From: Panicum virgatum
Taxonomy: Eukaryota; Streptophyta; Magnoliopsida; Poales; Poaceae
DNA length: 64,000 nucleotides
NCBI RefSeq assembly: GCF_016808335.1
Contig: NC_053141.1
Span: forward strand, 26,526,261-26,590,260
Direction: 5' to 3'
Positions 47,547-58,313 of the stretch are shown one piece after another (within the stretch, counting starts at the first letter, position 1; every line of letters begins with the position of its first letter). Position numbers and translations under genes: made by a program. The notes beneath the pieces are model-generated. The model did not search any database. It saw nothing but the letters and a program-made list of their open reading frames with translations, and was not told the DNA's origin.

Positions 47547-50485
47547 CTATTGATTCAGGAATTCTTCTATGGCATGGATGGCTTCTGTGCGGACAGCGTC
47601 TGCTTGTGCTATGATTGCTTCGTCATCCTTGTCATCGCCTGTTACTATCTGCCGACTCAAGGTGCTTATCTCTGCAAACTCTGCTTGTATCTACTCGGCT
47701 ATTTTTTGGGTTTCTTGCTTGGAGTTTGCAATAGAAGCTTCCTCGGGCTGGATGAGTTTCTTGGTGGCACGAACCTTTTCGTCGAGTTCTGTCATTTCTT
47801 TCTTCAGGAGGTCGAGTCGGTTCATGTTGGCAGACACGTCAGCTTTGATATCTAGAGTTGCCTTCTTCTGGTTGAGAGCCTTGCACTTTTGAGCAATGTC
47901 AACTTTCAGAGAAACTTGAGAGCGACGTGCTTCTATTCTTTGTTGTGCTCTATTCACTTCTACCCGGAAGAATGGAAGATTGCTGGCTGGCCAGAGCTTG
48001 ATTTGCAATGGCTCCGGGAGTTAGGATTCTATTTGCTCGAAGATGTTTTTTATCTCACTGGAATCGCCAACTAGAGCAGTAATTGGAGCAGAGAGCAGGT
48101 CCTTGATTTTCTGAAGCTGATTTGTAATTGTAATCGGCTGCTGTTGTGACTGCACTTCTGCATTCGGTGAATTCAGACCCATTGATGCTGGATCAAAGGA
48201 GAGCAGGTCTGAAATATTGAAGCCCTGCCAATACGATGAAGATTAATTGGGAATGAAGTGCAGTAATGGGGAGAACAGCTGATTTAAATTGGCTCATAAA
48301 GTTACCTGTGCTGAACAAGAAGTGATGATCGGTTCAAGTGTAGCCGATCCAGTTGGATTGGAGGTGACAACAGGGGCATCGACTATGTCAGCATGTTCGT
48401 CATGCACATCCGTCAGAGTGTTGGAAGTTTCAGTTGCTCCAGTGTCAGCTTCATGAACGATAACTTCGTGTTGTACTGCGCTACTAGTTTCAGGGATGTC
48501 TTCAGTTGCGTCCTGGAAATAAAATTACAGTCAACCAGAGTACATGTGTACGCAATAAAGAAGAGGTTTCGGAAAAATAAGTTACCTGGTTGGTGTTAGA
48601 CTCTGATGGACTCGTGGAAGCTTGTGCTGATTTCTTGATGACTCGCCTTGTGATCATCTTCCTTTTCTTAGTTGGCACTCGGGGGGCAGCACTTTCATAA
48701 GTTTGTCTTCGTTTGGAAGCCGACTGGAGTAAGTCTGGCTGAACAGCCATTATTACTTTCTTCATTGATGGTGATCCCTTGCAAAAAGGACATCAGGAGC
48801 AGTTGGAAGAAAGTGGAATGGTTCCCCGTTACTGGTCACAGGTGTTGGACCATCTTGTTGCTATAAGAGAGGTGAGCAAGGATTAGACAAGTAAAAGGAT
48901 AGACGACTTAGAAGGGATAAAGTGCACAGATTCAGTACCTCTTCCTCGGGGATTGCATATTCAAGATCAATTTGCTGCAGTAGAGGGCCTAAAGCTTTTC
49001 TGAAAATGTGAGTTTTCCACATTTCCCACCAAGTGTTAAAGCCGATTGAAGAGGAAGTGAAGAAAAGATCGGCTGGTATTGGGATGTGGAGGTTGTCAAA
49101 CATGCTGTAGCATCTTGAGCTGGTGAGACCATCAGGCAGATCGGCTCTGCTCTCCACCAAGTGGTTAATATGGAAGTGGGGAGGGACTTGTCCTAAACCA
49201 AATTGCCGAGCTGCTATGACTGGTTGATGGGTTTCATAGCCTAGTTTGATAATTCTATTGGAAGTGCTCATGCCAACAGAGAGGAAACCAGGTCGAATCA
49301 TTAGGGAATATAGATGCCGAGTGCTGTCGTAATGGGCAAAACTATCTAGTCTAAAGGCAGTTGGGTTCTCAAAGGATTTAGATTCAGTGAATGGGAAATA
49401 AAGGGGATTCTCTAGACCTTTGTAGAAAACTCTAAACCAGTTTGCTGCATCTGTTGGGTTCAGTTTACTGCCAGGAAGACTAATTGGTTTGCCACTCTCA
49501 TCAGGAAAGGAACTCTTGGTCAGGCCTTGGAAGTTTGGGATCTGGTGCTGAAAGTATAGTTGTGCCCACAACTGAATAAACCACCAAGGGCCTCCAATTC
49601 TCAGTTTCTTTTGGTTAAGCAAGTTAGATGTCATCAAATGGAGATATCTGTAGGTTTCTCCAAGAAAAAGTTTACCTAGACCAGATGATAGGCCAAGGGA
49701 AGATAAATCTTAGTTGGAGCTAGAGAAGGACCACAGAAGGTGAAATGTTCTAACCAAAGATTTAAGAAGGTTGTGTGTTCCTTTTCAGTCACTGGACCTT
49801 TTGTTTTCATATGTTGGTTCATGTAAGTGCCCCAGTTTGTGCAATTTGCTTTGGATGAAAGTTTAAAGGGGACTTCTGCCATTTTGTGGGCAGCTGGATT
49901 AGGAGATCCAATGTTTAGGCCAGTGATCATGGTGACATCTAGCAGATTAGGGGTCATGAGACTGTGGCCAAAGAAGAAACAGTTCAGGGCATCAGACCAA
50001 AAATAGCCGATGGTTTTCAGAAGATTTTCATCTTTGTCAAGAGGAGATAATGATAAGCTAAGTGCATCGGCTATGTTCAATTCCTGCCACAAGGGCATAT
50101 AAGTTTTTGCTACTCTGCTATACCATGTAGTCCAGTTCTTAGGGGGGTTAGGCCAGGCTCTTAAGCAGTCGGCCCAGAGGTTTAAATCAATGTTTTGACT
50201 CACGAAAGGAATCCTATTTACTTCACAAGAGATTAAATCTGTGGGATTTTCGTAAGCTCGTGGGCCAAGACAGAAAGATTTTGAATTGGTAGGATGCGGC
50301 AGAAGGATGTCTGACACCTGAAGTTCAGAGATTCAAAAGTTTATATATGGTGTCATGTTTCAGAGTTTAATTTGTTCAGAGGCTTAATAAGCTGAAGAAA
50401 GGATTGGGCTGGATGTTACCTTCAGGCCGCAGATTGCCGCATCATCGATCGTAGAGTTTGTTGACTGAGCTGCAGAGTCTGCCAT
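47547..50485 (-). pseudogene. Antisense spliced gene of the Tat element: plant-mobile-domain-like and coiled-coil protein
   Basis: Five candidate exons on the minus strand have GT-AG borders: 50485-50420 (ATG, 22 codons), 50317-48939, 48860-48586, 48512-48306 and 48224-47547. Exon 2 resembles the plant mobile domain found in MAIN-like proteins and in transposons ('FWSDALNCFFFGHSLMTPNL', 'LDVTMITGLNI', 'GGPWWFIQLWAQLYF'). Exon 3 has a basic NLS-like 'PTKKRKMITRRVIKK'. Exon 5 is a long coiled coil ('LDLLKKEMTELDEKVRATKK'). Frame slips near 49690 and 48775 and stops at 48021-48023 and 47691-47693 make this copy inactive. Extra ORFs in either orientation are known from Tat-lineage elements; their role is unclear. 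Confidence 0.7.
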
Positions 50486-50690
50486 GGTTCAGATATGTTG
50501 AATTAGGGTTTGGTTGCTGTGGGCTCTGATTCGAATTCCGATGCTTGGAGAAGTTCTTGCTCGAATTTGTAGAGCTGGGTTTTTGAATTACGCTCGGATT
50601 TGAGAGTCTGTTTCGAGTTCAGTTCAAGGTGGGAGTCATACTCTACTCTTGTGCGGGTTGCTTCTAGTTTGAATTTCGTCGGCTCTTGGA

Positions 50691-50698
50691 TATTTATA
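50691..50698 (-). promoter_or_regulatory. TATA box for the antisense mobile-domain gene
   Basis: TATAAATA (minus strand, context CTTCTATAAATATCC) lies about 205 bp upstream of the ATG at 50485. It is not part of an LTR, so the antisense gene appears to have its own promoter. Confidence 0.6.
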
Positions 50699-50875
50699 GA
50701 AGCCTGATGCGTTGCCATCGGTTTTTTGGAAAACAAATCAAACACGTAGAATTGAAGGAAATTGACTTCATTAAAAGGAAAGGTTTTTACAGAGGAAAGC
50801 CGATTTGACAAAGGAATTAATCCTTCGGCTTTACAATCCTACTCCTACAGTACTACGTCTACTGCTCGTAGGTAC

Positions 50876-51424
50876 CTAGTACCTACGGCGTTTGGGGCTC
50901 CGGGCCGGTGCATCTCCGCCGCCGTCGCTGTCGTCGTCGTCGTCGTCATCGTCGCTGTCGAAGGCGCTGCTGCCGCCTTCAGACCCGAAGTCGCTGCTCT
51001 GACCGCCGCCGCCGCCGCTCCCTTCCTCGCTGTCCTCCTCGGAGGACCCGAGTAACCGAAAAGGCTTTCCGCCCATCGGTTCGTCGCTGGAGGAGGAGCC
51101 GATTTCCTCTTCCGAGGAAGAATCGGCTCCCTCCGAGGAGTTTTCTTCGTCGCTCCCCAACTCCTCCTGGAACAGAAGTTGGAGGTCTTCTCCCTCGGTC
51201 TTGGGCTCGTCCTCTTCGGAGATGGTCCCGAAGTCGAACTCCTCTGCATCCCAGTGCAGAGGAGCCAGCGCCTCGTACGCTGCTGTCGGGTCCGACTCCG
51301 GCGTCGGCTCCCGACTCTCTGGGATAGAGTAGATGGAAGAAGCGGAGAGGGAAGAAGAAGAAGGAGAAGAGGAGGAAGAAGAATCTCCGAAGGAGTTGGA
51401 GCCGGAGGAGGAAGAGATCGCCAT
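50876..51424 (-). CDS. Acidic serine-rich ORF of the Tat element (182 codons)
   Basis: It is uninterrupted from ATG 51424 to the stop at 50876-50878. It starts with a serine-rich stretch ('MAISSSSGSNSFGDSSSS'), contains 'AYEALAPLHWDAEEFDF', then runs of Glu/Asp/Ser including an eight-Asp run, and ends with a basic 'SPKRRRY' that could serve as a nuclear signal. No enzyme fold is expected; it looks intrinsically disordered. It lies antisense between the mobile-domain gene and the 3' LTR. It is the only non-LTR coding region of this element without a stop or frameshift. Function unknown; the alternating open frames on the plus strand here are compositional. Confidence 0.6.
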   Translation of the reverse strand: MAISSSSGSNSFGDSSSSSSPSSSSLSASSIYSIPESREPTPESDPTAAYEALAPLHWDAEEFDFGTISEEDEPKTEGEDLQLLFQEELGSDEENSSEGADSSSEEEIGSSSSDEPMGGKPFRLLGSSEEDSEEGSGGGGGQSSDFGSEGGSSAFDSDDDDDDDDSDGGGDAPARSPKRRRY

Positions 51425-51514
51425 GGCTACTGGTTACTGAAGGTGGGGTTTTCTGTGCTATTGGCTTTGGGAGGAAGAAGAGTTTGCCGTGAAGAGAGCC
51501 GATTCGGGGTGTGG

Positions 51515-51521
51515 TTAAATA
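51515..51521 (-). promoter_or_regulatory. TATA-like box upstream of the acidic ORF
   Basis: TATTTAA (minus strand, context TACTATTTAACCAC) is 91-97 bp upstream of the ATG at 51424. It is a weak match, supported mainly by spacing. Confidence 0.4.
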
Positions 51522-51684
51522 GTAAAAGATGGAAGATGGATCGGCAGTTTCACATTCTACGAGGAGCCAATTGCAGAGACGTTGCGTCTTCCTTGGTGGT
51601 TGCAACAGTTTTTAATGAGCATTAACGGGAAGATGAATCAACGGAGTGGTTTTGGAATTTTCATTGACAAAACCAGGGGGCATG

Positions 51685-52916
<1,232 letters not shown>

Positions 52917-52953
52917 TCAATTAGGCGGGATCAATTTGGGCTGGTTCCTCACA

Positions 52954-53433
52954 GGTACGGTTCAGAATAGCTGAGATTAGACTTCCCAAGTGTCTATTAT
53001 CTGAGGTTAAGCTAACCAGCTACACTATGCTTAGCTTGCGAGTACCTTTGATATCAAATAGTAATAAAGTCGAGTAAGTACAACAAAAGAAATTAGATTC
53101 CACATTTAAATAACGCAGCCTGGTTAAAATCACGGATGCAGGTAAAATTCCTTGAAATTGTTTCATTGCCGAATTTTAGGATTCAACGAAGCTTTAAGGC
53201 AAACGACGATGATTTGGAACATTTGGGTACCACCATAGGATCGACGAAAGCAATCATTGTAGTAGCGGGCATATTCTGGAACAAGCGAAGGAACAGGCGG
53301 CAGCTTCTGGTTTCTCGGCGGCTCTCCACCGTCCAATTCCCTCAGCCCGTGTGCGTCGCTCACGACAAGGACGCCACCAAAATCTACGGCTCCGCAGGTG
53401 GTGGCGTGCCGCGTCTGTACCCACCTTTTGACA
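52954..53433 (+). repeat. KH 3' flank segment A, copy 1 (displaced by the insertion)
   Basis: It is nearly identical to 55812-56308. Its left edge is the GGTAC target duplication of the solo LTR, and its right edge is TTTTGACA (53426-53433), where duplication copy 2 begins. A 102-codon open frame (53136-53444) has no recognised family. Confidence 0.9.
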
Positions 53434-56308
53434 TTTGTCGGTAGTGAATACCCTGCAAATTTTTTGGTTCAGGAGGCAATTAACAACAGTGTGCAGTAGC
53501 CTTTAGGGATAAACTATCATCCACCTCTGAAGTTGATGAATGGTTACGCATTAACTTTTCAAATAGCCACACAATTGTTTCTGACTTGTTGACTGCAAGA
53601 AAATGATTAATTTCGAGGAAGAGTAGTATCTTATTGTCTGTTAACATCTTTTAGGCTTTTTAGAATGGCATGACTTAGGAGGCCACAGGTGAAATCTAGC
53701 AAGTTAAAATTGACCAGATGGAAATTACCATGGTCAATTATTTGAAATTATAATTTGCACTTTAGAATGGATTGGCTTTGTTCTTATTACAATATATATG
53801 CTTTAGTTCCTTAAATATTTGCCAAAAGCTGGATTTGGGCAGTTAAGTGCCAAGTTGCAGTATTGATATTTTGAGATCATTTTCTCTTAGGTTTGGCTGA
53901 ATTTGCAATGAATTCAACATGAATTACTGTACCTTGTGAAATTACAGTGTGCACGTATTTCTGGCCAGTTCTCGAGTGGGGGATTCTGCATCAAGTTTAG
54001 TTAGAATGTTCTTGTTTCAGTTAGTTTAATTTTTGGGCCATATCTTGTTTCACGTTTCAGGGGGCAGGCATGTTCCATCCTCCATCTAGAAATTGGCTCA
54101 GTCCTCCATCCTCAGGTTTTATTGTGAAGAAAACAATGAGAATGGACATTCCTGTGGATAAATACCCTAATGTAAGATGTCGCTTCTCTCTCTTATAGTC
54201 TTATTTCCCTTATTTCACTTCAGATGAAATTTTCATAAAGGTGGCATTATTCTTTGCAGTTCAACTTTGTGGGTCGTCTACTTGGTCCGAGAGGAAATTC
54301 TCTTAAGCGAGTTGAGGCAAACACGGACTGCCGTGTCCTGATTAGAGGCCGTGGCAGCATAAAGGATGCTGCTAAGGTATATTTGATCTTGGTTATAAAA
54401 CTTTCCTTGTGACAATTTGAATTTGTGTCACCATTAATATTCTCATTGTGAATTCATAGGTTACCATACATCTGTCTTGTTTCCTTGTCGCATATTCAAA
54501 ATTTTATTCTCTTTGGAGCAAGATTTACCCTAATAAACCCTAATTAGCATAGGAACGTATGCTAGCTAGAGTGTTTCATCTATGTGTTGGTTTGCCTATA
54601 CATGACTAAAAATCGATGGATTCAACCAAATTTGCATCGCTCCGTGAACTTCAACTATCACACTAATTGATGAGTTTCTATTTTTTGTGTATGGTCAGAT
54701 TCAAAGTTTACCAACTGCAGCAAGCTATACTGCATTTGGCAGAAAACTTGAATTATATTCTATAGGAATTGTCTATATGGCTAGTCCAGTCCTTATATGT
54801 TATTTTGCTTTTTTACATTATAATTTCTTGTTCAGCTTATTCTTCCGAAATGTCTACTATTTGGTATCTCGTCCAGCCACTGCTATACTTCCTTTTTTTT
54901 AAAGCTATACAGCGGGGCTTCCCTCACTGCTGTTATACTTCCTTTTATTTGATTGTTGAGGTCACCTGTTGCTATTGCCTTCAAAATTTGCAGGAAGAGC
55001 TGATGAGGGGAAAACCAGGATATGAACACCTTAATGAGGCTCTCCACCTTGTGATAGAAGCTGAGCTGCCAGCTGAAATCATTGATATCCGTCTTATGCA
55101 AGCTCGAGAAATTCTCGATGACATGTTGAAACCTGTGGTAGGATAGCTTTGCCTATTGGCTCAATGAATTTCTCATTAAGTTCCATATTCAGTTCACCAT
55201 GTTGTAAACATTTTCTAGTCTTCGAATACCTTTTCCAAATGCTTATATGTTTAAACATTGCTAGGATGAATCAATGGACTTCTTCAAGAAGCAGCAGCTT
55301 GGCCAGCTTGCCATGCTAAATGGTACCCTTATAGAGATGACAGCTCGCAGAAGTCTGGGTCAGTCACCCCATTTCGCAACAGCATGGGCATGAAGAGGGC
55401 CAAGACTCGTGGTTAAACCGCAAAGGTTTCCTTTTGACTCTCTCCAAGTTGAAGACATCTCTTATTATGTGAGATTAATTTGCTGCCTGATGTCTGAAGT
55501 ATATGTTGCAGTTGTGGCGAGAGAAACATATCCCTGGTTGTGGTTGTGGTTGTGGTTGTGGCTGTGTAGTATGCTAGTGTTTACTCTAGGCTTCTAATCT
55601 AGTGGGGAGAATGTGCTATGCGATTTTGGTAGGCTTGTATAGCTCAACTTGTTGGTCACCTATAGAAACAACTGATTGTATGTAACCTAACTGGGAAGTG
55701 CTTTTGTGCATCTTAGTGCATATGACCATTGTTGATCTGGAAAAGCTCGATGTTTCGTTTCTGTAATTAGTGTATGGTGTAAGAATTAGCTTTATTGGAT
55801 TGTTGTAGGACAGGTACGGTTCAGAATAGCTGAGATTAGACTTCCCAAGTGTCTATTATCTGAGGCTAAGCTAACCAGCTACACTATGCTTAGCTTGCGA
55901 GTACCTTTGATATCAAATAATAATAAAGTCGAGTAAGTACAACAAAAGAAATTAGATGCCACATTTAAATAACGCAGCCTGGTTAAAATCACGGATGCAG
56001 GTAAAAGTCCTTGAAATTGTTTCATTGCCGAATTTTAGGATTCAACAAAGCTTTAAGGCAAACGACGATGATTTGGAACATTTGGGTGCCACCATAGGAT
56101 CGACGAAAGCAATCATTGTAGTAGCGGGCATTTGTAGTAGCGGGCATATTCTGGAACAAGCGAAGGAACAGGCGGCAGCTTCTGGTTTCTCGGCGGCTCT
56201 CCACCGTCCAATTCCCTCAGCCCGTGTGCGTCGCTCACGACAAGGACGCCACCAAAATCTACGGCTCCGCAGGTGGTAGCGTGCCACGTCTGTACCCCCC
56301 TTTTGACA
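53426..56308 (+). repeat. Tandem duplication, copy 2 (KH exons 4-7 plus segment A)
   Basis: This 2.88-kb unit is colinear with 32957-35346 joined to 52954-53433. It is bounded on both sides by TTTTGACA (53426-53433, 56301-56308), also present at the copy 1 left edge (32957-32964). In segment A a 16-bp repeat with 'gtagtagcgggcat' is doubled near 56118-56146 compared with copy 1. Confidence 0.92.
54061..55393 (+). pseudogene. 5'-truncated KH gene copy (exons 4-7 only)
   Basis: Exons 54061-54171, 54260-54376, 54994-55137 and 55265-55393 match exons 4-7 of the upstream gene, with intact splice sites and frame. Exons 1-3 are missing because the duplication starts in intron 3. One visible amino-acid change is Gly or Glu to Gln in 'KKQQLGQLAML' of exon 7 (GGCGAG versus GGCCAG). 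The frame slip in the last exon is shared with copy 1, so it predates the duplication. No promoter or start codon is evident; it could only be expressed by read-through from upstream sequence. Confidence 0.85.
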
Positions 56309-57498
56309 CGTAAGCCGGGCAAATACAAGAGCCCCACATGCTCGCTTTCTGCTTGTTCGTTAGCTCCCATCGAATCCACCAAAAAGTATAAAAAAAATCC
56401 ACTAAACAGCGAAAATGGTAGGCGCCCCCCGGTCTCGCACACAGTCTATCAAAAGGTGGAGGCTGATGATGGGAAGTTGGCGTGTACACATTGTATGAGT
56501 ATGACTCTCTAAATTAAGACGTAGTTGAATATGTGTTGATAAAAAGCTTGATTTGATCTACTACTGTTGTCTGAATAAAGATTAATTCCTAGGAAGGGAC
56601 ATGGAGACCCTACAAACCTGTTTAAAAATTTGTTTTTAAAATCATGCTCTAAGATGACAAGATGATTTGTACATCATTCTTATACGAGGAGTTAAGTAAG
56701 TATTACATAATATATTAGATCCTAATATATATCTTAGACAGGTAACTTTGAGCATAGTATGTTCAGTGAAAAGCCACCAACCCTTTTGCTTGCATTTACC
56801 TTTCATCAAGTTTGCTAAGAGCACTACACATGGAGAAAAACGCAACAAGGTTTACAATTAAGAGATACAAAAGAAATTATTTTCTACAACTTCAATTGCA
56901 TCACACGATCAGCTTGATATGTCATGATTTTAATACTCTATCTTTTTTCATTTTCGTAGTTCAATACCGCCCAAGGGTTTGTTATGACCTCACGTGGAAA
57001 TCCAAAGCTACTTTAGATTGCATAGAAGAATGGAGAAAGTGTCAAGCCTACCAAAAAAAGCATTTTTAGAGCATATTTTCTTAACAGCAATCATGCATTG
57101 ATTATCTTAATATTGGACATACCTTCTACACATCACAACATACTTACAACCTATACTTACTTTTATCGTGGAGTGCACTACTAAGACCTCATGCTTTGGG
57201 GCAGCAATACGACATTTCCCAATGTCGTATTCTATGCTAGAACAAACTCTACAACTATAACTTGTACGCATGCTAAACTTTTCAAAGCAAACTTGTTTCT
57301 TCACGTTAAGAAAAATGACAGTGTTAAATAAAAACCACAAAGGTTTCACGCTTCGCAACCCATAGTATGTGTCTTTCTCCAAAACTTGATAGTGTATAAG
57401 AACAAATCATACAGCTGTTACACTTTCTATCAACAAACTTCTTTCGTCAAGTAAAGAAATGGCATCTTTTATGTATGGACCCATAAGTTATTATGGCC
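56309..57498. other. Intergenic DNA between the KH duplication and the AGPase gene
   Basis: This is AT-rich with no recognisable gene. A perfect 11-bp-stem palindrome lies at 57206-57231. Open frames such as 56812-57069 show no family features. The right part is the promoter region of the upstream AGPase first exon. Confidence 0.5.
57206..57231. repeat. Perfect palindrome AATACGACATT-tccc-AATGTCGTATT
   Basis: It has an 11-bp stem and a 4-nt loop, located about 290 bp upstream of the TATA box of the endosperm-type AGPase first exon. It could be a protein-binding palindrome or chance; no second copy was noticed. Confidence 0.7.
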
Positions 57499-57505
57499 TA
57501 TAAAT
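57499..57505 (+). promoter_or_regulatory. TATA box of the upstream AGPase first exon
   Basis: TATAAAT in the context GGCCTATAAATTAGAG is 94 bp upstream of the ATG at 57593. An earlier ATG at 57522 opens an out-of-frame 70-codon ORF that overlaps the start. Confidence 0.65.
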
Positions 57506-57592
57506 TAGAGAATACGGCTCAATGAATACACAAAGACACACCTACAAATTCCATTATCATATTTCCTCTATCTTTCTGCTTAAGTTGCACCG

Positions 57593-57730
57593 ATGGATGT
57601 GGCATTGGCATCTAAAGCCTTCCCTTCACCCTCAAATGCTACAACTGAGCAACCAATTTCCAAGCGTGACAAAGCTGTTGCAAATGATTCCACATCCAAG
57701 CATACAAACCTCAATCCTAACGCAAATGAT
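57593..57730 (+). CDS. Bt2: Alternative first exon of the AGPase small subunit, cytosolic (endosperm) type
   Basis: The 46-codon frame starts 'MDVALASKAFPSPSNATTEQ' and ends in a codon-complete GTAAGT donor at 57731. It strongly resembles the N-terminus of maize BRITTLE-2 and of the rice cytosolic AGPS2b form (same start 'MD-ALASKA', 'KRDKA-ANDST' and a 'LNP--D' end). Splicing to 59245 joins in phase at the conserved '[14 protein letters not shown]', exactly as in those proteins. It lacks a transit peptide and lacks the QTCL cysteine encoded by the other first exon. In cereals this form pairs with the Shrunken-2 large subunit in the endosperm cytosol. The frame also reads in phase into 57954-58139, but the join to exon 2 explains the protein better. 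Expression needs RNA support. Confidence 0.85.
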
Positions 57731-58313
57731 GTAAGTTATCTTCTATTTATCTTTATATTACAAAAAATACTGGTAAACTAGTGCCCCTCCACAATAAATT
57801 ATTTTATCGAATGTTGAGATATGTTATATGCAAATACGTTATCACAATACGGTAAACTAGTGCCCCTCCAGCTTTTTTTTGTGGCACTTTTGGAAGATCT
57901 TAATATATATACTCAGTTTGTGCACAATTATTTCTTATATTTCTAAGTTTCAGCAGCAGCGAGTACATGTTTTTCAACTTTTTCTTACGCATGCCAAATT
58001 AAACCCTTTGTCATCCAGTGTCAACCAAGATCATTTGCCACAATTAGGCATAAAGATTCAAGGCCGTTCCAGAAGTTGTCATATGCACAGTCTCTCTCTT
58101 TCTCTGAAAAATAAAAAGAGATTTAAAAAGATCCAGTAGTACTGAGCTAAAATCGCACAGCCACACGAGCAGTCTGACACTCTCACCACCACTCCCTATC
58201 AGACCATCTGTCAGTGTGTGGCCTCACTCCCCGATCCTTCGCCAGGCCACAGGCTCCCCGTGAGCTCCGCCGCTCGGCGCCTGCCTCCCCAGTCCTTCCT
58301 CACTGCAGGAGCA

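Noticed and set aside
50908..51327. Arg-rich plus-strand ORFs opposite the acidic ORF
   Set aside because: Compositional complement of the Glu/Asp/Ser-rich minus-strand ORF.
52951..56308. Segment A and A' as LTRs of a retroelement enclosing KH exons
   Set aside because: Direct repeats flanking a gene piece suggested LTRs, but A lacks TG...CA ends and target duplications, the KH piece retains introns, and the tandem-duplication model explains all junctions.
57522..57734. 70-codon ORF starting at the first ATG after the TATA box
   Set aside because: It has no family features and overlaps the AGPase first exon out of frame. It may be an upstream ORF but not a gene.
57879..58139. In-phase continuation of the 57593 exon into a downstream open frame (a possible 107-codon two-exon gene)
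   Set aside because: A plausible acceptor exists at 57953, but the first exon matches the Brittle-2 N-terminus and fits exon 2 of the AGPase gene in phase, which is a better explanation.
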